Positions 13,218 through 22,996 of a stretch of DNA of 64,000 bases are shown in pieces; the stretch's first letter is position 1, and each line of letters begins with the position of its first letter. The position numbers and the translations under genes are program-made. The notes under the pieces are model-generated. The model saw nothing but the letters and a program-made list of their open reading frames with translations, had not been told where the DNA came from and made no database searches. This DNA is from Desarmillaria ectypa (lineage: Eukaryota > Basidiomycota > Agaricomycetes > Agaricales > Physalacriaceae), in assembly GCA_030407005.1 (NCBI GenBank), contig JAUDYN010000003.1, positions 2,914,001 to 2,978,000 of the forward strand, given 5' to 3'.

Positions 13218-13640
13218 TGTTAGGCACCGCCTTGGGCACGTGACTTGGGACTGTCAGCTGATCCTCTCTGGGCCGTTACGTGTTTGAACGATCACCCAAG
13301 TGAGAGAACTACGCTAATAGTCTTTAGTGTAGTGCGAGTAAGGAGTTTATAGTGTTAATTAAAACAAGAAATAGAGTACATTGGTCTAATATACTCTGTT
13401 TATATAGTATTCTTACGGCGTTATATTTAGATGAAATGCTACGGTCCATGCACAAACAGTGTCGAAGTAGGACGATCCGGGAGGATCATAGAACCAATGG
13501 GAGTTGTCTGGGGTGACAGCTGGTGAGAACAAGGGTGGTATTCGGCGAATAGCTGGATATGAGTCGGTTTCTGGACTAGATTAGATGGATGAGTCATGGA
13601 TATGACTCGGATAAGATAAGATAACGGAAAAATCATAACA
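13218..13640 (-). repeat. Element A 3' LTR
   Basis: TGTTAGGCACCGCC...AAATCATAACA, 423 bp. Contains the GATA-type TTATC repeats, the GAGTCAT/ATGACTC inverted repeat near 13590 and a TATATAAA box (minus). Its self-primer match has one change (AAGAAAT for AAGAGAT). Confidence 0.93.
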
Positions 13641-13655
13641 TTACCCCCTTGTTAA
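13641..13655 (-). promoter_or_regulatory. Element A polypurine tract
   Basis: On the sense strand the 3' LTR is preceded by AACAAGGGGGTAA, the usual position of the plus-strand primer. The same tract is kept in B, C, D and the inner Pol copy. Confidence 0.75.
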
Positions 13656-13674
13656 AGCAGTCGTCCCGACTGCT
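13656..13674 (-). promoter_or_regulatory. Stem-loop overlapping the pol stop codon of element A
   Basis: Perfect 8-bp inverted repeat AGCAGTCG/CGACTGCT with a 3-nt loop. It overlaps the pol TAG by two bases and ends next to the polypurine tract. Equivalent, partly decayed stem-loops occur in B (43227-43245), C (about 38398-38416), D (about 4937-4955) and the inner Pol (about 33852-33870). Confidence 0.7.
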
Positions 13675-16600
13675 AAGGTTCTTCCAAAGGGGTGTCGTAT
13701 TGTGTTGCGATTTGATTGACCCAGTACTGATCAATCAGCTTTTTCCATATTTCTTCGTCTGGATTGATGATCCATTTGATGCGTCCATCTGTTCTTTTAG
13801 CGAGGTAGGCTACGTCGCCGTGTTCCGAATATTCGTGGTCCAGTATTTTGACCACTATTTTCCTGGTTGCGATTTTTGGAGTATATACGGTGCGGTTTAC
13901 GTTGGCCTTATACTCTTGGATTGCTTCCGAGGCGTTTTTCATTTCGTTCTCTCGGACCCATGAATTGTGTTCATGAGTCCATCCCTTCCATTTGACTAGG
14001 TAGTCTATGACTTCCCTAGATGGTTGTCCTTGCTTGGACCGTACCTTTCTGATGCGCGAGTCCAAGACTTCTTCAATTTCGTACTCTTCTTGACCATCGA
14101 TGAGGTCTGGAGGAGGAGGAGGCGGTTGTTCTTGGTTTACAAATGAGGGTGCGACATATGGAGTCAGCAGTTTTTCATTGAACCGGGGATGGATTTTCCA
14201 GTGGGGTGGCAGTTTCAGTTTGTATGCTGTCGCTCCCGACTTTTCGACGATTTCAAACGGTCCTGTTCGTTTATCGTCGAGCTTTTTCTTTGGTCGTGGA
14301 AGGTGAAGGTTGGCGGTATCAAGCCATACCTTGTCTCCAATCCGGTATTCTTGTTGAGTCTGCTTCTTTTTGTCGTATTGTGCCTTCATTTGCATTGCCG
14401 CCTTTTCCAATGCTTCGTGGACCTCCTTATGGACTTTGGCCATAGTTTCCGTAAAGTCAATGGCTGCAGGGTTGGCAAAACCAGTTTTCTGTATTGACTC
14501 AGAGATGAGTCGGGGATTTCGTCCATATAGGACCATGAAGGGACTTTTGCCCGTGGCTGAGTGGACTCGGTTGTTGTGGGCGAACTCGGCAAGTGGTAGC
14601 CATGCTACCCAGTCGGTCTGTCTATGGTTGACAAAGATTCGAAGGTATTTTTCAACCTCCTGATTGACTCTCTCTGTCTGTCCGTCTGTCTGCGGATGAT
14701 AGGCTGTAGACGCGTTTTGAGTGATATTCAGCATTTGATATAGTTCTTTCATAAATGCTGAAACGAATTGGGGTCCTCTGTCAGAGATGACCACTTGCGG
14801 TATTCCATGCTTTGCATATACTTGGTTGCGAAGGATTAACGCCCATCCTTCTGCCGATAATTCCTCATTGCATGGAATCAAGAGGATGTTTTTGGAGAAA
14901 CGGTCTACGATGACTAGTAGAGCATCAAATCCATCTGACTCCGGGAGTCCGGTGATCATATCGACTGAGATATGTGTCCATGGCGTATCAGGAATTGCAT
15001 TGGGGTGAAGAGGGGCAGCCTTGGCCTGCGTGTCGCTCTTCGTCCTTTGACAAGTCTCACATCCCTTGATGTAAGATTCTACGTCCTTCTTCATCTTCGG
15101 CCACCAATACTCACGGAGTATGAGCTCTTTGGTTTTGGCGATTCCGGGGTGTCCAGCGGTGATATGATCATGGAATTGTGCAATGATCTCACCGCGTAAC
15201 ATTGAGTCGTTGGGGACATAGACTCGTCCATCGTACCACAGGATTTCGTTCTCCTGTGTGATTCCTCTTTCGTGGTTGAGGGATTTTTCGATTCCCTGGT
15301 CCCACTGTTCCTTCTGTTTTGTTGCGTCTCTTATACGCGTGATTCTCTCTTCCGTGGTTGGTATTATCAGGGCGTGGAAGTGTTCCGGGGATAGAACGAC
15401 AATGTCTTTATTGTCTTCTTTTCCCTGATCATGATCGTCTCGTCTACTGAGAAGATCAGCCTTCTGGTTAGCGGTTCCAGCTTTATGCTGAAGGATAAAG
15501 TGATATTCCGCTAGTTCGGTGACCCATCGTGCTTGTCGACGATTCAACTTCTGGGGTTTTCGGAAGTATTGGAGATTCTGATGGTCCGTCCAGATCTCAA
15601 TGGTTTCTTTGGCGCCCATGAGATAATGACGCCATTCTTCTAATGCTAACATGATGGCTAGCAACTCTTTGTCGTAGATCTCATAGTTGCGCTCGGTAGC
15701 GGTGAGCGCCTTGGACATAAAGGCGACGGGTCTCCATTTGCCTTCTTTTTCTTGGCTGAGTACGGCGCCAATGGCTCCATCACTCGCATCTGCTTCTACT
15801 CGGAACTTTCCATTGTCCGAAGGAATCGTTAGAACTACGTTTGTCGTCATCAGCTTCTTGATCTGATCGAATGCCTGTTTTTGTTCTGATCCCCAGGTCC
15901 AGTCTACTTTTCCGGTCAATTGGGTGAGGGGACGGACTATCTTGGAATAGTCTTTGATGAACTTTCGATAAAAGTTCGTGAATCCTAGGAAGGATTGTAG
16001 TTCCTTCTTTTTCGTTGGGGTTGGCCATTCCGCTATTCCTGCTATCTTGACTGGGTCCATGCGAATGGCATCTTCGCTTATGATAACCCCGAGGTATTCA
16101 GTTTCGAGCACCTCAAACTCGCATTTCTCGGCTTTGAGGAACAATTTGTTTTCTCGCAGTCGCTGGAGTACTTGTCGTACTATGTTCCAGTGTTCGGTCA
16201 AGGATTTTGTGAAGATGAGTATATCGTCGAGGTAAATGGTGACCTTTCCTCCAGCGATCAAATCCTTGAATATGTCGTTCATCATCCACTGGAATGTGGC
16301 TGGTGAATTTGTGAGCCCAAAGAACATTACCGTGGGTTCGAAGAGCCCTCGGTTAGTTCTGAACGTGGCTTTCTCTTCGTCTCCATCTCGGATTCGGACA
16401 TTGTTGTAACCCCATCATACATCCAGCTTGGAGAAGTATTTGGCTCCTCGTAATTTGTCGATTAGCTCGGAGATGAGTGGGAGAGGGTAACGATTTTTGA
16501 TCGTCATTTCATTCAGTTTTTGATAATCTTGAACTGGTCGTAGAGAGCCATCCTTTTTCTTAACGAAGAAGAAGGGAGAGGCGAATGGGGATTTCGAGGG

Positions 16601-18094
16601 ACAAATGCGTCCTGAGTCTAGGTTCTCATCTAAGAACTTATCTAATTGTTCCTGCTCATTGCGATTGAGCGGGTACACCTTGCAATCTAAGGTGGATTTC
16701 GCATTGGGGATTAGCTCGATGGCATGGTCCCAGGGTCTTCGTTCCAGTAATTCATCAAAGCTTTCTTTAGAGAATAAATCTCCAAAGCTTTGATACTGAG
16801 GAGGTACGAGTTCCTCAAACGTCTGCTTTGGTTTCTCAGTGTTAGCTGCAGCTGCTAACTCATTCGCATGATGGACGGCACGAAGGATGATTTCTTCCTG
16901 CATATTGATGGCAAGAATACTTTCTCCTTCTTCGAGCTCTTCGTCCCATCGGTCTTCTTCATCTGCGTCTGGCAGGGTGAAGTGGTTTTGAACACAATGA
17001 CATCGTCCGAATGTTAAGGTTTCCGTCTTCCAGTTGACGAAAGGGTTGTGGCGTTTAAGCCAGTCGTGTCCCAAATATACGGTCTTCGAACCTAAGTCGG
17101 TGACTGCGAGGTCAATGCGTTCACTATGTCCTCCAATTGTCATTCGTAGTTCTACAAACTCGGTAACATCCCCTGCTTTGTTGCGCGTTCCATCGGCATT
17201 ATAGACCGGTATAGGGGCTGCGGCCTTTCTGGTGTCCAACTGGTGTTGTTGGACGTACGTTCGGTTGATAGAGCTGCCCGTGCAACCGCTATCCAACAAC
17301 GCTCGGGTTGTCAGTACTCTTTTCCCAGTACATGGGGAAAGTTGAATGTTTACCAAGAAGTCTCGACCGGAACTCTTGGTGCCTCGAATATAACGAATGG
17401 GTTCGTGCAATTCATAGAGCTGTTCCCGGGCCATGCTTCCTTCTATTTGTAAGCTTCGGATAAGCTCGTCGTCGATTTCTCCAAGTCGTTTGGGGTGTAC
17501 CCAAATGGAGAGAACCGCTTTGGCGTTTGCCAAATTCTTGGAGTTGCGTATAGCATGCATTGTCCAGTCAATTCCAAATGGTATGAACCATTGAAATTCG
17601 TCCTGCTTCCCTGTGCATTCAGAAGACTTTTTCAGCTTTCCCGTACCTTCGAAAGCGATTGATACCCCCTTGTTCAGATAGGTATCGGTTTCGACGCTTC
17701 CCTGTACATTCGGAAGGTCGAGTTTCTGTTTTTCTGGTGTTCTGCATATCGGAGTACTGGCTTTGGATTGTTTGTCTTGCCATATTCTGAACGCTGTATC
17801 GTCTTCTTCGTCGGGTATCTCAACGACGGTAGTCCTGCTGAAATGCCCCCTTTTTACTGCCTGGGCGCTAGCGGGATCCTGTCCCTTTTCCTCGGCCGGC
17901 ACCACTTGCGACGGAGTTTGAAATTCCTTGGTCATTGACTCCCAGCTAGTGCCTAAGGTGACCTTCGCATGGTTGTCAACCCTGCAACTTGCCGGCCCGG
18001 TTTGGTACTCAGCTTCGTCAAGTTTTCCACTCCCTGGACCGGTTCGTCCGGGTAAAGCCTGGCCTTGGTTAGAGGCACTGTCCTGGTCCTCCGC
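13673..18094 (-). pseudogene. pol: Element A: Pol (protease, RT, RNase H, integrase, GPY/F, chromodomain), one nonsense codon
   Basis: The main part of Pol reads in one frame from the X3 junction to the stop at 13673, with a single TGA near 16413 where the family has arginine (DV-R-WGYNN). Domains in order: a low-complexity linker with SIM-like VVEIPDEEDD (about 17810), aspartic protease with LLDSGCTG (about 17290), RT with YLDD (about 16230), RNase H (VEADASDGAIG, near 15790; TDHQNLQYF, near 15580), integrase zinc finger (15050-15185) and catalytic core ([24 protein letters not shown]), GPY/F segment (KRTGPFEIV), chromodomain (DYLVKWKGWTHEHNSWV, about 13900-14100), and an extra tail of about 80 residues. 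Without X3 the frame is continuous with 19802-20204, for about 1,606 residues. Confidence 0.9.
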
Positions 18095-19801
18095 TGATAT
18101 GCCGTCTATGCATTCACACCTAGATTTTGCGATTTTGTAACAATACTATTGCACATCTATCCTATACTAGTGATACATAGAGGACTATAGCTGAGGCTTC
18201 GAGCTGATAGTTAAAAGCAGTAAGCAACTGGTAGAGCCAGGACTTAGATGCAACACCATTAGTGGGTTAAATCTACCAGCCGGCCAGACTAGTAACTCGA
18301 ATGCTAGCAGGACTAAGTGAAATACAGCCACTAGCAAACGAAGGATGCTACTAGCACACAAAAACCAGGAGCAGAGTACACAGATCTCGTGAAGTTCTGT
18401 CACTAGCAGCCCAGACTGGGCATAAACGCCTAAGTCAGGATAACTAGTCACATGGCAATCTTGAAACAGGACTTAGAAATAAATTAGGAATGGATTAACC
18501 TTGAGCCCAGATCCGACTATTTTGATATAGATCTCTTATGATCGATGCTAGTGGAGCCGGACTGCACCCTCGATCATGATCGGATAGCTGTTACAGGCAC
18601 CAATATCCGGATATCGATATAACCGCGTTACTAGGGCATGTAGTTGTGCCAAGGGTGCGGAAAGACCAACTGTGGAGTCTCTAGACCGAATATTTGAAAA
18701 GAAAACAGACTAGACTGACTATTGTATGATTATTCACCATTATTCATGACTAGCCAAGAAATCCTTATCATGATATAGATCTCTTATGATCGATGCTAGT
18801 GGAGCCAGACTGCACCCTCGATCATGATCGGATAGCTGTTACAGGCACCAATATCCAGATATCCATATAACCGCGTTACTAGGGCATGTAGTTGTGCCAA
18901 GGGTGCGGAAAGACCAACTGTGGAGTCTCTAGACTGAATATTTGAAAAGAAAACAGACTAGACCGACTATTGTGTGATTATTCACCATTATTCGTGACTA
19001 GCCAAGAAATCCTTACCAATATACCCTATACCCAGATGATATTTATAGTTTTGCCTCAGTAGTATATAAGTAGTGGGATGGGTGCTCGTGCAAAGCAGGC
19101 AAGCCATCCCCACAGTTGAGCCCTCACTGGTAGTAACTGGTGTCCCCAATTAAAGGCTTTTGTGCTTGACCTCGACGAAGTGATTAATAGTCGCTAAGTC
19201 ACCCATAGAATTGCATTGAATTGAAGTCCATTAGAGTCACTGTTGTGTCCTGCAAAGGTCCGGAGTGTTTTGAAGTTAGTTCAAGCAAAGTTCTCGGAGT
19301 TATAGTTTATTCTTAGGCCAAGAGTGCCACTAGTTAGCCAAGAGTGCGGCTAGTCAAGTGTTTATCACTTGTAGGAAGCAGTATAGGGCCAAGAGTGCCA
19401 TCAGTTTATTCTTAGGCCAAGAGCGCCACTAGTCAGCCAAGAGTGCGACTGGTCAAGTGTTTATCACTTGTAGGAAGCAGTATAGGGCCAAGAGTGCCAC
19501 CAGCCTGAAGCCGTTTCAGTCAGAATGAGCGCAGTAGCTCAAACCAAGTCACTCTTATCTAATTGTGTCTTACCCACCCCACTAGTACGAGTAGTACTTT
19601 GTATAAACTCACTAGTAACGAATAAAACGTCTTAAAGACAATTGTACTTGATTATTGAAGTCTGCAGAGTGCTTCCATCGTACTCGAAACCGCCCGAATT
19701 CAATATTGGTGATTAAGTGTAGAGTAGTAAGAGGTTTAGTGTGATTGGTGTTCATTGCCATTCCCTAATTCTTTTGTCACTCGCCGTTACCAAGCACATC
19801 A
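18095..19801 (+). repeat. Repeat X3 (solo-LTR-like), inserted in the pol linker of element A
   Basis: TGATATGC...GCACATCA, 1707 bp, flanked by the 4-bp TSD CCGC (18091-18094 and 19802-19805). The uninterrupted site is seen in element B near 47740 (CTCCACCGACCCTGG). It is 248 bp longer than X2 because one stretch is present twice in tandem (18524-18771 and 18772-19019). Confidence 0.9.
18524..19019 (+). repeat. 248-bp tandem duplication inside X3
   Basis: Two nearly identical units starting GATATAGATCTCTTATGATC at 18524 and 18772. X2 and X1 have one unit. Confidence 0.85.
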
Positions 19802-20204
19802 CCGCCGACCCTGGCGGAACTGGTGAGCTTGCCCCGCTGCTCGAAGCGGGTACTGGGACGGTCGGACTTCTGGAAGTCCCGGAGGAGTCCCACCTACTGG
19901 TCCCTGCTCGTCGCTGTGCGCTCAGCGGCGTATCCGGTGAGCACTGCTCGTTGGACTTTGTTGCGGCGCCAACACCACTTGGCAAGTCCCGCTCCAGTTC
20001 GTCGGAGGTTCGGGATTGGTCACTACAGATATTGGTGTCAGCGTCTTCTAGTAGTATGACGTACCTGTTGTTTTTTTTTGATGATTCTTTCTTGGTCTTC
20101 GGCTTCGGTGAAGTCATTGATATATTTTTCTTAGATAATGTTCTGTTTTCATAGTAATTAGTCCGACCCGCGGCAACCGAGGACACACCTTGAGACTTGG
20201 GCAT
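19802..20204 (-). pseudogene. pol: Element A: N-terminal end of Pol, cut off by X3
   Basis: Starts MPKSQGV at 20204, 26 nt after the gag stop, and runs about 130 serine/proline-rich residues with the segment NRYVILLEDADTNICSD before the X3 junction. After removing X3 and one CCGC it is in frame with 13673-18094. The ATG is present in A and B but is TTG in C and E, so an AUG start here may not be the ancestral way to express Pol. No catalytic domain is recognised in this part. Confidence 0.75.
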
Positions 20205-20231
20205 GCAAGGGGAATCGAACCCTTGACGCCC
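20199..20231 (-). promoter_or_regulatory. Element A gag stop/pol junction hairpin
   Basis: Sense arms GGGCGT+CAAGGG and CCCTTG+C+ATGCCC pair over 12 bp (one G-T) with a bulged C and the 8-nt loop TTCGATTC. It starts on the last base of the gag TAG (20231-20233) and ends over the pol ATG (20202-20204). The top also matches a tRNA T-arm/B-box (GGTTCGATTCC). Confidence 0.75.
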
Positions 20232-22747
20232 TACTCTTTTACCTCCTCTATCTTGGAGGTGCTTGGCACCACTGCGTCAGTGGGCCCCACGTATCTCACT
20301 ACGTTCTTCTCTTTTCTTGTAGGGCAATCTCTGCTCAGGTGACCCTTTTGGTCGCACCTGAAACAGCGCCCCTCCGCTCGTTGTCGGTCTATGTCCATGA
20401 GCTTCCCCGCCCCTCCGTACGTCGTCCACTTACCGGTTCCAGCATCGCGACCGGCCCCTCCACTCCCAGCACTCGGTTTTGGAGCCGAGGGACTTGTCGC
20501 CCCAGCGGTGTTCTTGCCGCTGGGTTGCTGTTGTTGGGGACGTGGGCCCTGCTTCTGGCCGTCCCGTGGCGTACTTGTGGTCTGGTCAAAGACCCACTTC
20601 CGCTGTCTCTCTTCATACATTCGAAGAATGCGTTCCTTCCACTCTGGGTATGAGCGCGGAATGCTCACTCCCATATTTGAGATAAAGGTGGTGTACGAAC
20701 TAGGAACTCCTAGTCGTACCGCCTTTACCATCGCGCCTCTTTCCGCTTCGTCAGATCTCCGGCCTGCTAGCTTTGCTTCTTCTTCCAGCTTCTGGAAGTA
20801 GTGGGAGGCGGGCTGTGCTCCCATGCGCAGGTCGAACATGCACTTCTCGTGGATTTCCTCGATCGCCGGATCTCGGAATTGTCTTGTGACTAGGTCGACA
20901 AAGTCGGCCCAGTCGGGGTATCAGAAATGGGCAGCGGTGCCGTCAAAGGCATCGCCTACCCAGTATTCGGGTCTCTTGTAGACCCACCAGTCCTTGGCGG
21001 CACCCTCGAAGTGGGATGTCGCGAATAATACCAGGTGCGACGGCACCTGGAAATAGTGTCTGAACACTTCAAAATAGGCGATGCAATCGCCTATGAAGCG
21101 TTCAATGTCGTCATGGTCCCCTTTGAACGGGGCGGGGACCTTGACGAGGGTCGGCTTGATGCCCAGATAGGGGGCATCAGCGGCCGCATTCCCGACTGGG
21201 TTCGGGATTGGGTCAGGAGGTCCCTGACCAGGGGGTGGTCTTGGGATCGAGAATCGATCTGGCCTGTACCCCGGGTAACCTCTTGGCAGCCCCAGCGGTC
21301 TTCCCCTTTCCGGCTCCTTCTCATGCTCTTGGACTCGGAGATAGTCCGCCAATGTCTTGCGGGCGGCATCCTCCTTGTCGAGCTCATCGCGCATCTCCGC
21401 TATGCATCGCTCTTTCTCCTGTAACTCGGCCCGCATCTGCTGTCGAGTTTCTTCTGCCGTAGCAGGATTCCTTGATGCCCCTGTGGTGGCGTTTCCTGCC
21501 GGCGGTCCTTCTGCTTCCATTTCTTCTCCTGCCCCTGCGAAGAGAAGACTGCCACCCTGGTAAGGGTGGTATCCTTGGTGATGCACCTTATGATGAGGGG
21601 GTGAGTCGGGAAGTGGTTGTGGGCTTACGACCGGGGTATCCGGTGGGTAACCCGGATAGATTTCGTATTGAGGGTGGTGGTATTCCATCCCTCCGTAGTA
21701 ACCTGTATCGTAGGTAAACGTATTGTATTGAGGCTCTTCCTCCTCAATCTTCTCGTGCCATCTCCAACCTCCAGAGATGCTGGAGGGTCCTGTCCAGCTC
21801 TCGTTGCTCCCGTGGGGTCCTGGGTAATAACCCTGGAAAACGATCCCCGGCGGCGGGACCGAAGATTGACTGGTCGCGATTGGCGTGAATCCGGTGATTG
21901 ACGATGAGGGCCCTGGCGTTGCTAGGGCCTTCCATTGGTACCCGGATGGGGTCGCCCCTGTTAAGGGCGAGCCACTCATCCATCTCCATTCTGGGTTCTT
22001 CCCAGAGGTCTCGGGCTTCGACGTCTCTTCGTCGAATTTCCCATGCTGTGGTCCGGTATGGACCGAATATTCTCCGATCGTAGTCGGAGAGTTCTGGCCA
22101 GGTGTAATCGAGCCCGTCAGAGTTGAAGGGATCGTCGGGGGCCTGGGGAGCGGCCTGGGTGTGGACTCCGACGAGGCCATCGTCGGACTCGTCATCGGAG
22201 ATTTCGATGACGGGGAGGGAGGAGAGGGAGAATTCCTCCTCGCTTGGCCACCGCTCGCGGCTCCAGGGGCCGTAGGGGTGGGTCCGATCCATGCCGGGAT
22301 CGTCGGGGTGTCGGGGTCCGTTGGACCCACTGCTGCTGTCGCTGTTGCTGTCGGGCGACGAGGAATCGGACCTTCGCTGGGATCGGCGAGGGGCGGGGTT
22401 TCTTGGATGAGGGGGGGGACCGGGGTATGGGGGCGGGGGTTCATCCCCATCAGACCATACGTCCCTCTCGTGTTCCTCGGTCTCCTCAAGACCGATTGTT
22501 GGTTGCTCCATTGCAACGGTGGGTCGTTCCATCCGGCGCCGGAGGAGGAGGGCTCTCGCGTTGTAGGCAAGAGCGTTTCGGGCAATCTGAGCCCGAAGTT
22601 CTGCGATCCCCTGAGACGGGGCCCGCGAATTAGTGCTCTCCTCGGAGGAGGAGGGGGGTCCGATAATGAATCGGGCCTGGGGACGAACGAGTGGAAGTTC
22701 CTCTCGTTCTCCCAGTCTTGCGGGGGGTATCCCCCGGGGAAGGTCAT
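20231..22747 (-). pseudogene. gag: Element A: Gag with CCHC zinc knuckle, one nonsense codon
   Basis: A single frame of 839 codons with one TGA at 20921-20923 (element B has CGA/Arg there). The first third (22747-21744) overlaps ORF1 in another frame and is proline/serine-rich. Then come a tyrosine-rich stretch (YDTGYYGG), the YHPYQGGSLLFAG motif, a charged coiled coil (about 21350-21440), the Gag core (GDHDDIERFIGDC, FEVFRHYFQ, GAAKDWW, about 20980-21140), a second Gag segment (MGAQPASHYFQKLEEEAKLAG), and the knuckle CFRCDQKGHLSRDC (about 20325-20367). The downstream half is conserved in all copies. The true start is not certain; Gag may be made by a +1 shift from ORF1. Confidence 0.85.
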
Positions 22748-22937
22748 GTGTGGTGGGCGGGACGGAACGGGGTTCTGGTTCTGGTCTCCGGGGTTGCCTT
22801 CTTAGCAAGGCCCGGAGTTCTTCCTCATATATAAGTACGGCGAGGACCGTAAAGAAGGACAGTAGTATGGCACTGCCAATGGCGACACCGAGGGACACGG
22901 TTCGGGGTTCTTGAGAGTTTCTGTCTTCTCCGGACAT
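21744..22937 (-). CDS. Element A ORF1: membrane-anchored accessory protein with PPxY and SIM-like motifs
   Basis: An open frame of 397 residues upstream of and overlapping gag. I take the ATG at 22937 (MSGEDRN) because element B has MPGEERN at the same place; an upstream in-frame ATG lies inside the LTR. Residues 14-36 are a hydrophobic helix followed by arginine-rich residues, suggesting a single-pass membrane anchor with the C-terminal part in the cytosol. Residues 167-171 are PPPPY, a possible WW-domain/Nedd4-type ligand. Residues 242-253 (PVIEISDDESDD) fit a SUMO-interaction motif. The last 130 residues (DYTWPELSDYDRRIFGPYR, MDEWLALNRGDP) are conserved in B, D and partly C. No standard Gypsy domain is recognised. 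It has no internal stop and could be expressed from the LTR. Confidence 0.75.
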   Translation of the reverse strand: MSGEDRNSQEPRTVSLGVAIGSAILLSFFTVLAVLIYEEELRALLRRQPRRPEPEPRSVPPTTHDLPRGIPPARLGEREELPLVRPQARFIIGPPSSSEESTNSRAPSQGIAELRAQIARNALAYNARALLLRRRMERPTVAMEQPTIGLEETEEHERDVWSDGDEPPPPYPGPPPHPRNPAPRRSQRRSDSSSPDSNSDSSSGSNGPRHPDDPGMDRTHPYGPWSRERWPSEEEFSLSSLPVIEISDDESDDGLVGVHTQAAPQAPDDPFNSDGLDYTWPELSDYDRRIFGPYRTTAWEIRRRDVEARDLWEEPRMEMDEWLALNRGDPIRVPMEGPSNARALIVNHRIHANRDQSIFGPAAGDRFPGLLPRTPREQRELDRTLQHLWRLEMARED

Positions 22938-22983
22938 GAGATCTTCTATACGGCTAGCGTAATAGAAGAAAAGTTGGTTAGAA

Positions 22984-22996
22984 ATCTCTTGTTTTA
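22984..22996 (-). promoter_or_regulatory. Element A primer binding site (self-priming type)
   Basis: TAAAACAAGAGAT in the sense direction directly after the 5' LTR. It does not begin with TGG, as a 3'-tRNA primer site would. It is the exact complement of 13 nt at 23139-23151 of the LTR, about 35 nt downstream of the TATA box, where the transcript should start. Confidence 0.8.

Noticed and set aside
21885..22805. 306-codon plus-strand frame in element A
   Set aside because: Antisense to the GC-rich ORF1/gag overlap; glycine/valine-rich shadow with no motif and no counterpart of that length in other copies.
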